From positions 1 to 57,685 of the forward strand of contig DASTWL010000009.1 in the NCBI GenBank assembly GCA_035765895.1: a stretch of 57,685 bases of DNA. Direction: 5' to 3'. The notes below the pieces were generated by a model. It was not told the origin of the DNA. It was given only the letters and a program-made list of their open reading frames with translations, and ran no database searches. A program made the translations under genes and the position numbers. The first letter of the stretch is position 1, and each line of letters starts with the position of its first letter. This DNA is from Verrucomicrobiia bacterium. GTDB taxonomy: Bacteria > Verrucomicrobiota > Verrucomicrobiia > Limisphaerales > DSYF01. Shown here in pieces: positions 8,027-16,245 of the stretch.

Positions 8027-11000
8027 ATGGAAGCCACAAAACACTGTCCAAATTGCGGGAAGCCGCTGCCTGCCAGCGCGCTCGAAGGTCTCTGTCCGGC
8101 TTGCATGTTGCAGGTGGGGGTGGCCGCCGATTCCGTGCCGGAACCTGTTGTGGGCCCGGGCGGAACCGTGATTATGTCTTTGCCGGACGCTCCCCCGTTG
8201 CCGGCCCCTGAAATCGGCGGGCCATTCGGCCGTTACCAAATCATCCGTCGGCTGGGCCATGGTGGCATGGGGGTGGTGTATGAGGCGGAGGAGTCTGATT
8301 CCGGCCGGCGGGTCGCGCTCAAGGTGATTAATCAAAAACTCAGCTCACCTGCCGATCGCGCCCGTTTTCTCCGGGAAGGGCGATTGGCCGCCTCCATCAA
8401 CCACCCGAATTGCGTTTACGTTTTCGGCACGGAGGAGATTAAAAACACTCCGGTCATCGCGATGGAATTCGTTTCCGGTGGCACGCTCCAGCAACGGCTT
8501 TCCCGGGAAGGTCCGTTCCCGGTGGGGCGCGCGGTGGACGCCATCCTGCAGGTGATTGAGGGGCTTGAGGCGGCGCAGGCGGTCGGGATTCTTCATCGGG
8601 ACATCAAGCCCTCGAACTGTTTTGAGGATGCCAGTGGCAATGTGAAGATCGGCGATTTCGGCCTCTCCATTTCCACGTTGCCGCGGGAGGAAAGCAACCT
8701 TACTGACTCAGGTGCCGTCGTGGGCACGCCGGCGTTCGCTTCGCCGGAGCAGCTTCGTGGCGAGGATTTCAGTGCGCGTTCAGACATGTATGCGGTCGGG
8801 GTGACGCTATTCTATTTGCTCACCGGCAAGCTGCCCTTTGAGGGAAATACGATGCCGCAGCTCGTCGCCAACACTCTCGAGAAACGCCCGCCTTCACCCC
8901 GCGAATATCGCCCGGAAATTCCCATTGGGCTGGCGCGCGTGATTCTTCGTTGTCTCGATAAACACCCCACGGAACGATTCAAAAACTACGCGGAACTGCG
9001 TTTGGCGCTGGAACCCTTCTCCTCCGCGGCGCCCACTGCGGCGACGTTGGGCCTCCGATTTCTCGCGGGAGTTGCCGACTTGCTGTTGCTCAGCCTGCTC
9101 GGCATGACCGTGACCCTGCTGGGGTTTGGCGGGCCGTTTGAAATGATGAATCGATTTCTCAAATCGCCATCGAACATCTGGTGGTTCATGATCCCCTGGC
9201 TCATTTTCATGCTGCTTTACTATGCAATTTGCGAATCGCGCTGGGGCGCCACGGCCGGGAAGGCGCTATGCAGGTTGCGCGTGTTGCAGTCGGATCGTAA
9301 TTATCCCGGGTTTGGCCGGGCGTTGTTGCGGGCGGTAATCTACACCTTGGTGCCGTTGCTGCCGTATTGGATCATTGCGGGTGCGGATCCGATGAAGTTC
9401 GCCACCCCTTCTGCCGGAACTTACCTGTTGAGCTTGTCCTATTACGTGCTCTTGGGGCTGCTGTTCTCCAGCGCCCGGCGGCGCAATGGTTTTGCCGCGG
9501 TGCAGGATCTCGTGACCGGGACGCGCGTCGTCTCGCGAACCGCACTGGAGCAGCGGCAATCCTTGGCGGTCAGTGACCTGCAGCCCGCAGGTCTGGAAAC
9601 TTATCCTACCGTGGGGCCCTTCCATGTGCTCCAGTCGCTGGGCAGGGGCGGCGAGGTTGAATGGATCGAAGGATACGATCTGCGCTTGTTGCGCCGTGTG
9701 CTAATTCGGCGGGTTCCGGCGGGCACACCGCCTTTGCCGGCAGCGCTTCGTCACATTTCGCGCGTGGGGCGGTTGCGCTGGCTGGCCGGGCGTCGTGATG
9801 GCGAGGAGAATTGGGACGCCTTCGAGGGCGTTGGAGGGCAGGCGCTCTTGAATCTGGTCGATCAACCGCAACCATGGAGCCGGGTCAGATTCTGGTTGCA
9901 TGATGTGGCCGAAGAATTGGGCGCGGCAGAGAAGGATGGCACCTTGCCGCCGGTGCTGGCCTTGGATCGGGTGTGGATCACCCGCGAAGGACGGGCGAAG
10001 TTGCTCGACTTCCCGGCTCCCGGAGCGTCACCGGCTGCGGAGAACGTGGGCCGGCCACGGCCGCCGATTGCCGAACCCGCCTCGGACACGCGGACATTCA
10101 TCAATCAAATCGCGGCCATTGCGCTGGGCGGCTGGGCTGCAAAGGATCAGCCAGCTGCCATGGTATCGGCTCACATTCCACTGCATGTGCGGCGGTTCCT
10201 GGAAACCCTGCCCAGTCTGGCTGGCGCGGATGCCATTGCGGTGACGCTTGGACCGCTCCTGCGACGGGTGGCTGAAGTTACGCGATTGCGGCGGGCGCTG
10301 ATCGTCGCCGGGTGTGTTGCATTCCCATTGCTTTCCAGCCTGGCCGGCATTTGGGGGATGTCGATGATGCAAAACTGGCAGCGGCAGAATCCCGATCTGA
10401 TGGCCTTGATCCAGGTATTGAACACTTGGCGCGCAAAGAACATGCCCTTTGTGCCGAAGAACCAGCTCCCGAGTGACCAGCTCACCGGCATTTATATTGC
10501 CGCGCACTTTGGCGGAGTCATCACCAATGAACCCGTTTGGTCGGGCGCACTGGCCCGGATGCTCATCCAACCGGACGCCCGCGAGTTCGCCGAGAAGAGC
10601 CTGCAGCAATACGCCTCACCCCCGGCCGAGGAACTCCAGGAGGCGGAAAGACGCTTTGAACCGATCGTCAAGCAGGTCCAACCCGGCGGCATGCCATCGC
10701 CGGTCCTGATGTCGCCGTTCGTCCTCTGGATAACCCTGCTGATCTATGTTGCGGTTCCGGCGGTCATCGCGGCGCTGCTATTCCGTGGTGGCTTGGTGCT
10801 GCTGGCGTTGGGTGTGACGTATGTGCGTGTGGACGGGCGCAAGGCTTCACGCGGCCGCGTGTTCTGGCGCAGTGTCGTGGCGTGGAGCCCCGTGGTTGGG
10901 GCGGTGATGCTCGGCGGGGCGGCGATGACAATGAAATCCTTGCCGCTCACCTGGCTGGTCTTGGTGTTGATGATTGGTTTGACCGTCTGTTCACTGTTGT

Positions 11001-11056
11001 TGCCTGGTCGCGGTTTGCAGGATCGTCTGGCGGGAACGTGGCCGGTGCCGCGCTGA
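8027..11056 (+). CDS. Ser/Thr protein kinase with RDD membrane domain and a degenerate second kinase domain
   Basis: The 1009-residue protein starts with a zinc ribbon (C7, C10, C23, C26). A complete kinase domain follows at about residues 70-332: glycine loop GHGGMG 77-82, K99, HRD 190-192, DFG 210-212 and 'GTPAFASPEQ'. Residues 341-515 match an RDD membrane domain ('GLRFLAGVADLLLLSLLG', 'GKALCRLRVL', 'GFAAVQDLVTGTRVV'). At about 528-760 a second kinase-like fold appears: it opens with a glycine-loop relic ('LQSLGRGGEVEWIEG') and later has 'VWITREGRAKLLDFPAPG', where HRD is missing and DFG has become DFP, so it is presumably a pseudokinase. Membrane segments follow near 760-785 and 895-1000. 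The ATG has a strong ribosome site (GGAAGAAGAG). It lies immediately downstream of an ECF sigma gene. Confidence 0.85.
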   Translation: MEATKHCPNCGKPLPASALEGLCPACMLQVGVAADSVPEPVVGPGGTVIMSLPDAPPLPAPEIGGPFGRYQIIRRLGHGGMGVVYEAEESDSGRRVALKVINQKLSSPADRARFLREGRLAASINHPNCVYVFGTEEIKNTPVIAMEFVSGGTLQQRLSREGPFPVGRAVDAILQVIEGLEAAQAVGILHRDIKPSNCFEDASGNVKIGDFGLSISTLPREESNLTDSGAVVGTPAFASPEQLRGEDFSARSDMYAVGVTLFYLLTGKLPFEGNTMPQLVANTLEKRPPSPREYRPEIPIGLARVILRCLDKHPTERFKNYAELRLALEPFSSAAPTAATLGLRFLAGVADLLLLSLLGMTVTLLGFGGPFEMMNRFLKSPSNIWWFMIPWLIFMLLYYAICESRWGATAGKALCRLRVLQSDRNYPGFGRALLRAVIYTLVPLLPYWIIAGADPMKFATPSAGTYLLSLSYYVLLGLLFSSARRRNGFAAVQDLVTGTRVVSRTALEQRQSLAVSDLQPAGLETYPTVGPFHVLQSLGRGGEVEWIEGYDLRLLRRVLIRRVPAGTPPLPAALRHISRVGRLRWLAGRRDGEENWDAFEGVGGQALLNLVDQPQPWSRVRFWLHDVAEELGAAEKDGTLPPVLALDRVWITREGRAKLLDFPAPGASPAAENVGRPRPPIAEPASDTRTFINQIAAIALGGWAAKDQPAAMVSAHIPLHVRRFLETLPSLAGADAIAVTLGPLLRRVAEVTRLRRALIVAGCVAFPLLSSLAGIWGMSMMQNWQRQNPDLMALIQVLNTWRAKNMPFVPKNQLPSDQLTGIYIAAHFGGVITNEPVWSGALARMLIQPDAREFAEKSLQQYASPPAEELQEAERRFEPIVKQVQPGGMPSPVLMSPFVLWITLLIYVAVPAVIAALLFRGGLVLLALGVTYVRVDGRKASRGRVFWRSVVAWSPVVGAVMLGGAAMTMKSLPLTWLVLVLMIGLTVCSLLLPGRGLQDRLAGTWPVPR

Positions 11057-11113
11057 CGCTGTTGGCCGGCCCTGCGGTCTGCCGTTCACGCTGGAACCAG
11101 ATCGTAAATTTCT

Positions 11114-11140
11114 GGTAACGAACGGCCCGAATTGCTTCTG
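11114..11140 (+). promoter_or_regulatory. ECF-type promoter candidate upstream of the second sigma factor
   Basis: GGTAAC at 11114-11119 and CTTCTG at 11135-11140 are separated by 15 bases; 22 of 27 positions match the element at 2468-2494. Because the -10-like part reaches 11140, a GTG start there would be untranscribed or leaderless, which argues for a start further downstream. Confidence 0.6.
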
Positions 11141-11169
11141 TGGCTTGTTGCGGCAGCACGCGACGAGGT

Positions 11170-11913
11170 TTGAGCACCGAAAACCGCACCAACTTGTCAG
11201 CGCCGGGCGACATCTTCGCCACGACGCGCTGGACGGTCGTGCTTGCGGCGGGGCGGGGGCGCACACCGCAGGCGGACCGCGCCCTGGAGGAGTTGTGCCG
11301 CGCCTACTGGTTTCCGTTGTATGCCTACGTGCGGCGCCGCGGTTATGCCAGGGAGGATGCGGAAGATTCCGTGCAGGCCTTTTTCGCGCGGTTCCTGGCC
11401 AGGAATTACCTCGAAGGCCTCAGTGCGGAGCGCGGACGATTTCGCGCGTTCCTGCTCGCGTCGCTGAAAAACTTTCTCGCCAACGAATGGAAAAAGTCCC
11501 GGCGCCTCAAGCGCGGCGGCGGCGAAACGGTGCTTTCGCTCGATTGGGAAACGGCGGACACCAAGTTCCAGGTGGCGGCCACCAATGAGCCGGGGCCGGA
11601 CCAGGCGTTCGACCGCGAATGGGCGGTGGCGCTGCTGGCCCAGGTGATTGAGCGGCTGCGCGCCGAGTGTGTGGCGGAGGGCCGGGGAGGCCAGTTCGAG
11701 CAGCTCAAGGTGTTTCTCACCGCCGGCAAGGGCGCCGTGCCGCACGCCGCGGCCGCGAAGGCGCTCGGCCTGGAGGAAGGCGCGGTGCGCGTGGCGGTGC
11801 ACCGCCTGCGCAAGCGCTACCGCGAACTGCTGCGCGACGAGATTGCCCACACGCTCGCGGATCCGGCCCAGGTTGATGAGGAAATGCGCGCCCTGTTCAG
11901 CGCCTTTGCGTGA
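11170..11913 (+). CDS. ECF-type RNA polymerase sigma factor, second paralogue
   Basis: The frame is open from a GTG at 11140, but the promoter-like element ends there. The TTG at 11170 gives 'STENRTNLSAPGDIFATT', matching the N-terminal length of the paralogue at 7226. No ATG exists in this stretch and no good ribosome site was found, so the start is uncertain. Region 2 covers 'FPLYAYVRRRGYAREDAED' and 'FFARFLARNYL', and region 4 'LEEGAVRVAVHRLRKRYREL'. The gene follows the kinase at 8027-11056 after a short gap and is closed by a terminator. A probable self-recognised promoter suggests positive autoregulation (inference). Confidence 0.85.
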   Translation: MSTENRTNLSAPGDIFATTRWTVVLAAGRGRTPQADRALEELCRAYWFPLYAYVRRRGYAREDAEDSVQAFFARFLARNYLEGLSAERGRFRAFLLASLKNFLANEWKKSRRLKRGGGETVLSLDWETADTKFQVAATNEPGPDQAFDREWAVALLAQVIERLRAECVAEGRGGQFEQLKVFLTAGKGAVPHAAAAKALGLEEGAVRVAVHRLRKRYRELLRDEIAHTLADPAQVDEEMRALFSAFA

Positions 11914-11945
11914 GCGGTGGGCCTCCGGAAGGAGGGCGCTTTTTT
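11914..11945 (+). terminator. Terminator after the second ECF sigma gene
   Basis: A hairpin with core CCTCC-GGAA-GGAGG and GCG/CGC outer pairs is followed by six T residues, directly after the stop codon. Confidence 0.75.
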
Positions 11946-11980
11946 GAATGTTGCCCCGGCTGTCAGCGTCAGTTTTGGAC

Positions 11981-12628
11981 ATGAATTTGCGGCGCGCGTT
12001 TACCCTGATCGAATTGCTGGTGGTGATTGCCATCATCGCGATTCTGGCGGCCATGCTCCTGCCGGCGCTGGCCTCGGCCAAGGAAAAGGCCCGCGCCACC
12101 CAGTGCAAATCCAACCTCCGGCAGATTGGCCTGGGCTACACCATGTATGCAGATGATGCCGACGGGCGTTATCCCATCTCCGGCGGCACCATCGCGTGGA
12201 ACCAGGTGGACGCCACCACGCACGCGCCGGGCTGGATGCAGCAACTCGCCTCCGTGGTGCAGAACACGAACGTGTTTCACTGCCCCACGGATCACAAATG
12301 GCAGTTCAGCTACTTCAACGGGGCGCGTGCCGCCTTTGTCGTCGCGAACCAGCCCGCTGCGGTCAACAGCCGGTCGATTCAGTTCCCCACCGCTTACGTG
12401 CTCTCCGGCGACACGGCCTGGGACGTGCCCAGCACCGAGGACGCCGACAAGGATGACTACACGCAAAACTGCGTGGGCGGACCCGAGAATGGCATCAACT
12501 GGATCGAATGGCGGGTGCACAGCCGGGGCCAGAACCTGCTTTTTCCCGACGGCCATGTGAACTGGTATCGGCGTTACGTCACCAACGAGATGACGTTCCG
12601 TTACGATTCGCTGCACGGCTGGGAGTGA
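11981..12628 (+). CDS. Prepilin-like protein with N-terminal methylation motif and H-X9-DG motif
   Basis: The 215-residue protein starts '[20 protein letters not shown]', a type IV pilin/pseudopilin leader (cleavage after the basic leader, E at +5) followed by '[17 protein letters not shown]'. Near the C terminus '[13 protein letters not shown]' carries the H-X9-DG signature of the very numerous secreted pseudopilin-like proteins of planctomycetes and verrucomicrobia. The ATG at 11981 puts the leader at the N terminus; an in-frame ATG at 11948 would add 11 residues. It is probably inserted in the inner membrane and processed by a prepilin peptidase encoded elsewhere. The function of individual members of this expanded family is unknown. 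Confidence 0.85.
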   Translation: MNLRRAFTLIELLVVIAIIAILAAMLLPALASAKEKARATQCKSNLRQIGLGYTMYADDADGRYPISGGTIAWNQVDATTHAPGWMQQLASVVQNTNVFHCPTDHKWQFSYFNGARAAFVVANQPAAVNSRSIQFPTAYVLSGDTAWDVPSTEDADKDDYTQNCVGGPENGINWIEWRVHSRGQNLLFPDGHVNWYRRYVTNEMTFRYDSLHGWE

Positions 12629-12685
12629 ACGGGCGGTTCACGGGCGCCACTCGACAAGCTTTCCGCGCCTGCCTATGCTCCCGTC

Positions 12686-13636
12686 ATGGCTGCGAATACG
12701 CTGTCCCGCCCCGCAAGTTCAGGTGCTCCATTTCGCGCTCCGCGTTCCGCCTTCCGCGTTCCGTCGGTTGACCAGGTCATGGCCGAGGAACGCGCGGCAT
12801 CCTTTGCCAAGCGCAGCATCAAGACCGACGCCAAGCTGGCCGGCCTGAAGCTGGCCGTGGCGATGATGGACCTCACCACCCTCGAGGGCAAAGACACGCC
12901 GGGCAAGGTCGCCTACCTCTGCCGCAAGGCGCTCCAGCCGGCCGACGCGAAATATGGCGTGCCGTCCTGCGCCGCCGTTTGTGTGTATCCCAGCATGGTC
13001 AAATACGCGCGGAAATTTCTCGGCGCGGATTCGCCCGTGCACGTCGCGTCCGTGGCGACCGGCTTTCCCAGCGGCCAATACCCTTTGCGCACGCGGCTTG
13101 AAGAAGTCCGCCGCGCGGTGAACGACGGCGCCGACGAAATCGACATGGTCATTGACCGCGGCGCATTCCTCGCCGGGGAACACGCGCTGGTGTTTGACGA
13201 AATCGCCGCCGTGAAGGAAGCCTGCGGCGCGGCGCATTTGAAGGTCATTCTTGAAACCGGCGAACTCGTCACGCTCGACAACGTCCGCCTCGCGAGCCAG
13301 ATCGCCATGGAGGCGGGCGGCGACTTCATCAAGACCAGCACGGGCAAGGTGAACCCCGCCGCCACGATGCCTGTCACGCTCGTGATGTTGGAGGCCATCC
13401 GCGATTACTTCTTCGCCACCGGCATCCGCATTGGCATGAAGCCCGCCGGCGGCATCCGCACCAGCAAACAGGCGCTCGCGTATCTCGTCATGGTGAAGGA
13501 AACGCTCGGCGACGACTGGCTGACGCCCGACCTGTTCCGTTTCGGCGCCAGCACGCTCGTCAACGACGTGTTGATGCAAATCGCGAAGCTGGCGGAGGGC
13601 AATTACCAGTCGGGGGATTATTTCTCGTTGCCGTGA
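12686..13636 (+). CDS. deoC: Deoxyribose-phosphate aldolase
   Basis: DeoC splits 2-deoxyribose-5-phosphate into glyceraldehyde-3-phosphate and acetaldehyde. The 316-residue protein has the full catalytic set: D153 in 'GADEIDMVID', the Schiff-base K216 in 'DFIKTSTG', and K252 in 'IGMKPAGGIRTS'. It carries an N-terminal extension of about 28 residues before the conserved body; part of it is encoded by a tandem GC-rich repeat (12728-12766), so a start further downstream is possible. The stop codon lies only two bases before the left inverted repeat of the island. The full-length aldehyde dehydrogenase that could use its acetaldehyde product lies on the far side of the island at 18584. Confidence 0.93.
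   Translation: MAANTLSRPASSGAPFRAPRSAFRVPSVDQVMAEERAASFAKRSIKTDAKLAGLKLAVAMMDLTTLEGKDTPGKVAYLCRKALQPADAKYGVPSCAAVCVYPSMVKYARKFLGADSPVHVASVATGFPSGQYPLRTRLEEVRRAVNDGADEIDMVIDRGAFLAGEHALVFDEIAAVKEACGAAHLKVILETGELVTLDNVRLASQIAMEAGGDFIKTSTGKVNPAATMPVTLVMLEAIRDYFFATGIRIGMKPAGGIRTSKQALAYLVMVKETLGDDWLTPDLFRFGASTLVNDVLMQIAKLAEGNYQSGDYFSLP
12728..12766. repeat. Short tandem repeat (CGCGTTCCGCCTTC type) within the deoC 5' end
   Basis: Successive units resembling 'GCGCTCCGCGTTCCGCCTTC' encode 'FRAPRSAFRVPS'. Such tandem units are commonly intergenic in this phylum. Here they are read through at the N terminus of DeoC, or the true start lies after them. Confidence 0.5.
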
Positions 13637-13638
13637 AG

Positions 13639-13757
13639 TTTAACCACGGATGAACACCGATGCACACGGACCTCAGTTCCCCTCCAGGGAGGGGTCAGGG
13701 GTGGGTTGGCCGCGAAAGAACTCAAAGAACGCAAAGAGCCTCTGACGCTAATTTCGC
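13639..13757. repeat. Left inverted repeat, segment A (119 bp)
   Basis: Begins with 'TTTAACCACGGATGAACACC', continues through an inner hairpin around CCCCTCC-AGGGAGGGG and a CAAAGAACGC unit, and ends 'GACGCTAATTTCGC'. The reverse complement of 17851-17968 matches it almost base for base, with roughly ten differences. Confidence 0.85.
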
Positions 13758-13802
13758 CAATTGACGCGGAGCCGAATTGAAAGCCCTGAAGGGGCAACGG
13801 AA

Positions 13803-13865
13803 ATTAGCCCGGGGTTGGTGCGCCGGTGGCCGTGTGCAAGCACCTACCCCGGGTCAGCGTCCCAC
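13803..13865. repeat. Left inverted repeat, segment B (63 bp)
   Basis: ATTAGCCCGGGGTTGG ... CCTACCCCGGG ... GCGTCCCAC. Its outer parts match the reverse complement of 17656-17721; the loop in the middle differs. Together with 13758-13802 and 13866-13912, this fills the gap between deoC and the next gene, and no coding sequence is seen. Confidence 0.8.
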
Positions 13866-13912
13866 AAATTAATACTCCCTCTCATCCTCGGCCGAGGCGA
13901 GGAGTCGAAGGA

Positions 13913-14356
13913 TTAACCAGCAAACAATTTGCTTGGAAATTCGCTCTGACCAATTTTGAAATCCAGCTCTCCGTTTGAACCTTTGACAGAATACATCTCG
14001 CGCTTGTGACGCGCGGCGCTGATCCATTCGATTGGGTCGTGTAGGTTGTCGAGGATTTGTTTTAACTCGTCATAGCTCAAGCAAACGACGCCGTCGTCAC
14101 TACAAACCAGGACGAGGAAAACTTTCTCGAATTGAGCTTTCAACAAATCAATCTCCTGCTGGTGCTCCGTCATGAACGTGAAGCGCCACGGGGTCATCCG
14201 CTTCGATGAATACTTGATGAAAATTCCAACCGTGTCGTTCACAACATAGGAGGAGTTGGAAGCGGATTGGAACGGGCGAATGGAAAGTGGGCGTTGGGTC
14301 GCGTGGAGAATCCGCGCAAACACAAGGCCGTGATAAAATTCAAAGTCCCGGATCAT
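13913..14356 (-). CDS. Small protein of unknown function coupled to the Z1 helicase
   Basis: The protein has 147 residues and I do not recognise the family. The start codon overlaps the stop of the Z1 gene by four bases (ATGA), so the two are very probably translated together. Visible features are an N-terminal helix, a strand pair around 'VVNDTVGIFIKYSSKR' and 'PWRFTF', a hydrophobic strand 'VFLVLVCSDDGVVCLS', and a charged C-terminal part. The layout of helix, strands with D and K residues, and a later strand is compatible with a small PD-(D/E)XK-like nuclease fold, and Z1 genes are known to travel with such nucleases. However, the canonical (D/E)XK triad is not clear. It has no signal peptide or membrane segment. 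Confidence 0.75.
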   Translation of the reverse strand: MIRDFEFYHGLVFARILHATQRPLSIRPFQSASNSSYVVNDTVGIFIKYSSKRMTPWRFTFMTEHQQEIDLLKAQFEKVFLVLVCSDDGVVCLSYDELKQILDNLHDPIEWISAARHKREMYSVKGSNGELDFKIGQSEFPSKLFAG

Positions 14357-16209
14357 TTTTTCCCCGTTTTCAGGAAACGAATGCTCCCTTCGTATTTGTA
14401 GAACACGCGGGCTTTTCCAGTTTCGTTGTAAAACACGTTGATGTGATGAATCGCGTCAGGATACTTCGTGACCTCCATCTGATTCTTACCAATGAAGCCC
14501 TTTGTGCGCGTGATGGTCGCCTTGTCCGTTTCTCCATCTTTGTCGGTGTAGCCCGCGATTGAGATTGGCGGATGAACCGCAACCGATTTGTCGCCAGCAG
14601 GGCAGAAACTTTCGATGTAATTGATCAGATAGGCCGGCAAACAGCTTTTCCCGAGCAGTTCAGCGAGTGCTTTAACTTTCTGGATTGGTTTGGCGCTCTG
14701 ATTGATTATTTCCGCAATGGTTTCCTTGTGTTTGTCAAAATCGAAAAGAGCAAAACTCATTTCACCTTTGTCCACCAAGACGTTCGCGTTGTCTATGCTC
14801 GCACTGGCGACGGCTGTGATGCGCTCGCCATCAAGCCAAACGGGAGATTGTTTGTTCAGTTTACGCGATTCGAGAGAGAGCCGGTGGAAGATGAAGCATT
14901 GTTGCCAGTCGAGATAAAGATGCTTCGGAATCGTGAGTTCAAAATAATTCAGGTAGTCGCCCCGCGAGCCAAACATCCGAGCACGTTGAATATATGTGTC
15001 TTGCTGGAGTTTGTGCTTCACATCCCGCGTGAAGAACATGGAGATCAAATTGTTGAACGTTACTCCACGCGACACGATGTTGCCGCCAATGACAACGGTG
15101 AATGGAGCGGTCGGGTCGGTGGCGGTTCGATTTTCAGCGGTGTTGACTTCCTTGTCGCTGTTCATCACCACGATGTTATTTCTGTCGCGATTGGAGATGA
15201 CGTATTTGGTGAGGTCGTCCGCGTGGCTTGAATAACGCGCGTTGGCGATTTCCCAAATTCGCTTAAAATACCCGGCGTGATTCGTGTTCTTTTCGTCCTT
15301 TAGCGCCTCGAAGATTTTGACAATGTTTTTGTAGTCAACCGAATGGTCTGCCTTTTTCCCGCTCGTATGGATCAGGATCGAATAGTTTTTCTCGGCGTCG
15401 TTGATAATCTCATTCAGATATGCAGCGTTGACCATGAAGCTGAACAGCGCTTCCCGCAAATACTTTGGATCGTCGCCTGCATCTGGCAGGAACGTCAGCC
15501 GATAGGGCAGGTTCTCGGTCGAAACCGGAAAGAATAAATCCTGACCGGTGTAGTTCGAGTGGGGCGGAAAGTCTATCCAGTGTTCATTTTGGTTTTGGTG
15601 CGTCTTGTTCAGATCAAGACGGGCGGGCGTAGCGGTGACGCCGATATAAGTGCCTTGCTCGCCAATCAGTTCGCCAGTCAAAGCATTGATTTTGCTTTTC
15701 TCGTTCTGGTTCACCTTGGTATTCGGCGTGGCATAATCAGCCTCGTCATCAATGACGACACGGTTTGGGTGGGCTTCGATTTTCTCCAACAGTTTTTGCA
15801 GGTCGCTGGAATTCTTCTTGCAGAATATCACCCACTGGTGGTCTCCGATGGCAACTTCAGGCGGCAGTATTTCGCTAAACTTCTTCGGCAGCGGCGCCAG
15901 ACCAGACCGCTGAAAGCGCTCCAAGTTCTGCCCGAGCAATTGAACGCTGTCATTGAGCAATACGATCACCAGTCGGAAGCCCACGTCCAGCAGCTTTGCC
16001 GTCAAAGCAATCATCATCTCAGTCTTGCCGCTTTGGGGCTCGCCGTAGATGACAAACGACCTTTGCCCGGCTTGGATGTTCGTCACGGCGTTCTCAACTA
16101 CACCTTTGATGCGCTCCACTTCTTGGCCAGACGCAACCAGCTTTGCCAAGCGCCGCTCGTATCGATTGTCGTTCGTTGTTTCCTTCTTCAGTTCGTTGAG
16201 ATTGAACAT
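14353..16209 (-). CDS. Z1-domain DEAD-like helicase/ATPase
   Basis: The 618-residue protein has Walker A GEPQSGKT at 56-63, Walker B/DEAD 'VVIDDEADYA' at 151-160 and motif III 'GVTATPARL' at 190-198. The Z1 signature 'IGGNIVSRGVTF' lies at 374-385, followed by 'QRARMFGSR' (408-416), which holds the likely arginine finger. Z1 proteins are a branch of superfamily 2 helicases found in restriction-modification-like and other DNA-targeting defence operons, where they are thought to move on DNA and cooperate with a nuclease. The C-terminal 200 residues have no domain I recognise. It is divergent from the methyltransferase gene, with only 36 bases between the starts. The region is AT-richer than its surroundings, suggesting transfer. 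Confidence 0.88.
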   Translation of the reverse strand: MFNLNELKKETTNDNRYERRLAKLVASGQEVERIKGVVENAVTNIQAGQRSFVIYGEPQSGKTEMMIALTAKLLDVGFRLVIVLLNDSVQLLGQNLERFQRSGLAPLPKKFSEILPPEVAIGDHQWVIFCKKNSSDLQKLLEKIEAHPNRVVIDDEADYATPNTKVNQNEKSKINALTGELIGEQGTYIGVTATPARLDLNKTHQNQNEHWIDFPPHSNYTGQDLFFPVSTENLPYRLTFLPDAGDDPKYLREALFSFMVNAAYLNEIINDAEKNYSILIHTSGKKADHSVDYKNIVKIFEALKDEKNTNHAGYFKRIWEIANARYSSHADDLTKYVISNRDRNNIVVMNSDKEVNTAENRTATDPTAPFTVVIGGNIVSRGVTFNNLISMFFTRDVKHKLQQDTYIQRARMFGSRGDYLNYFELTIPKHLYLDWQQCFIFHRLSLESRKLNKQSPVWLDGERITAVASASIDNANVLVDKGEMSFALFDFDKHKETIAEIINQSAKPIQKVKALAELLGKSCLPAYLINYIESFCPAGDKSVAVHPPISIAGYTDKDGETDKATITRTKGFIGKNQMEVTKYPDAIHHINVFYNETGKARVFYKYEGSIRFLKTGKK

Positions 16210-16245
16210 AGACAGTTACCTGTTGGACGGCCAAACGCTACTTGA

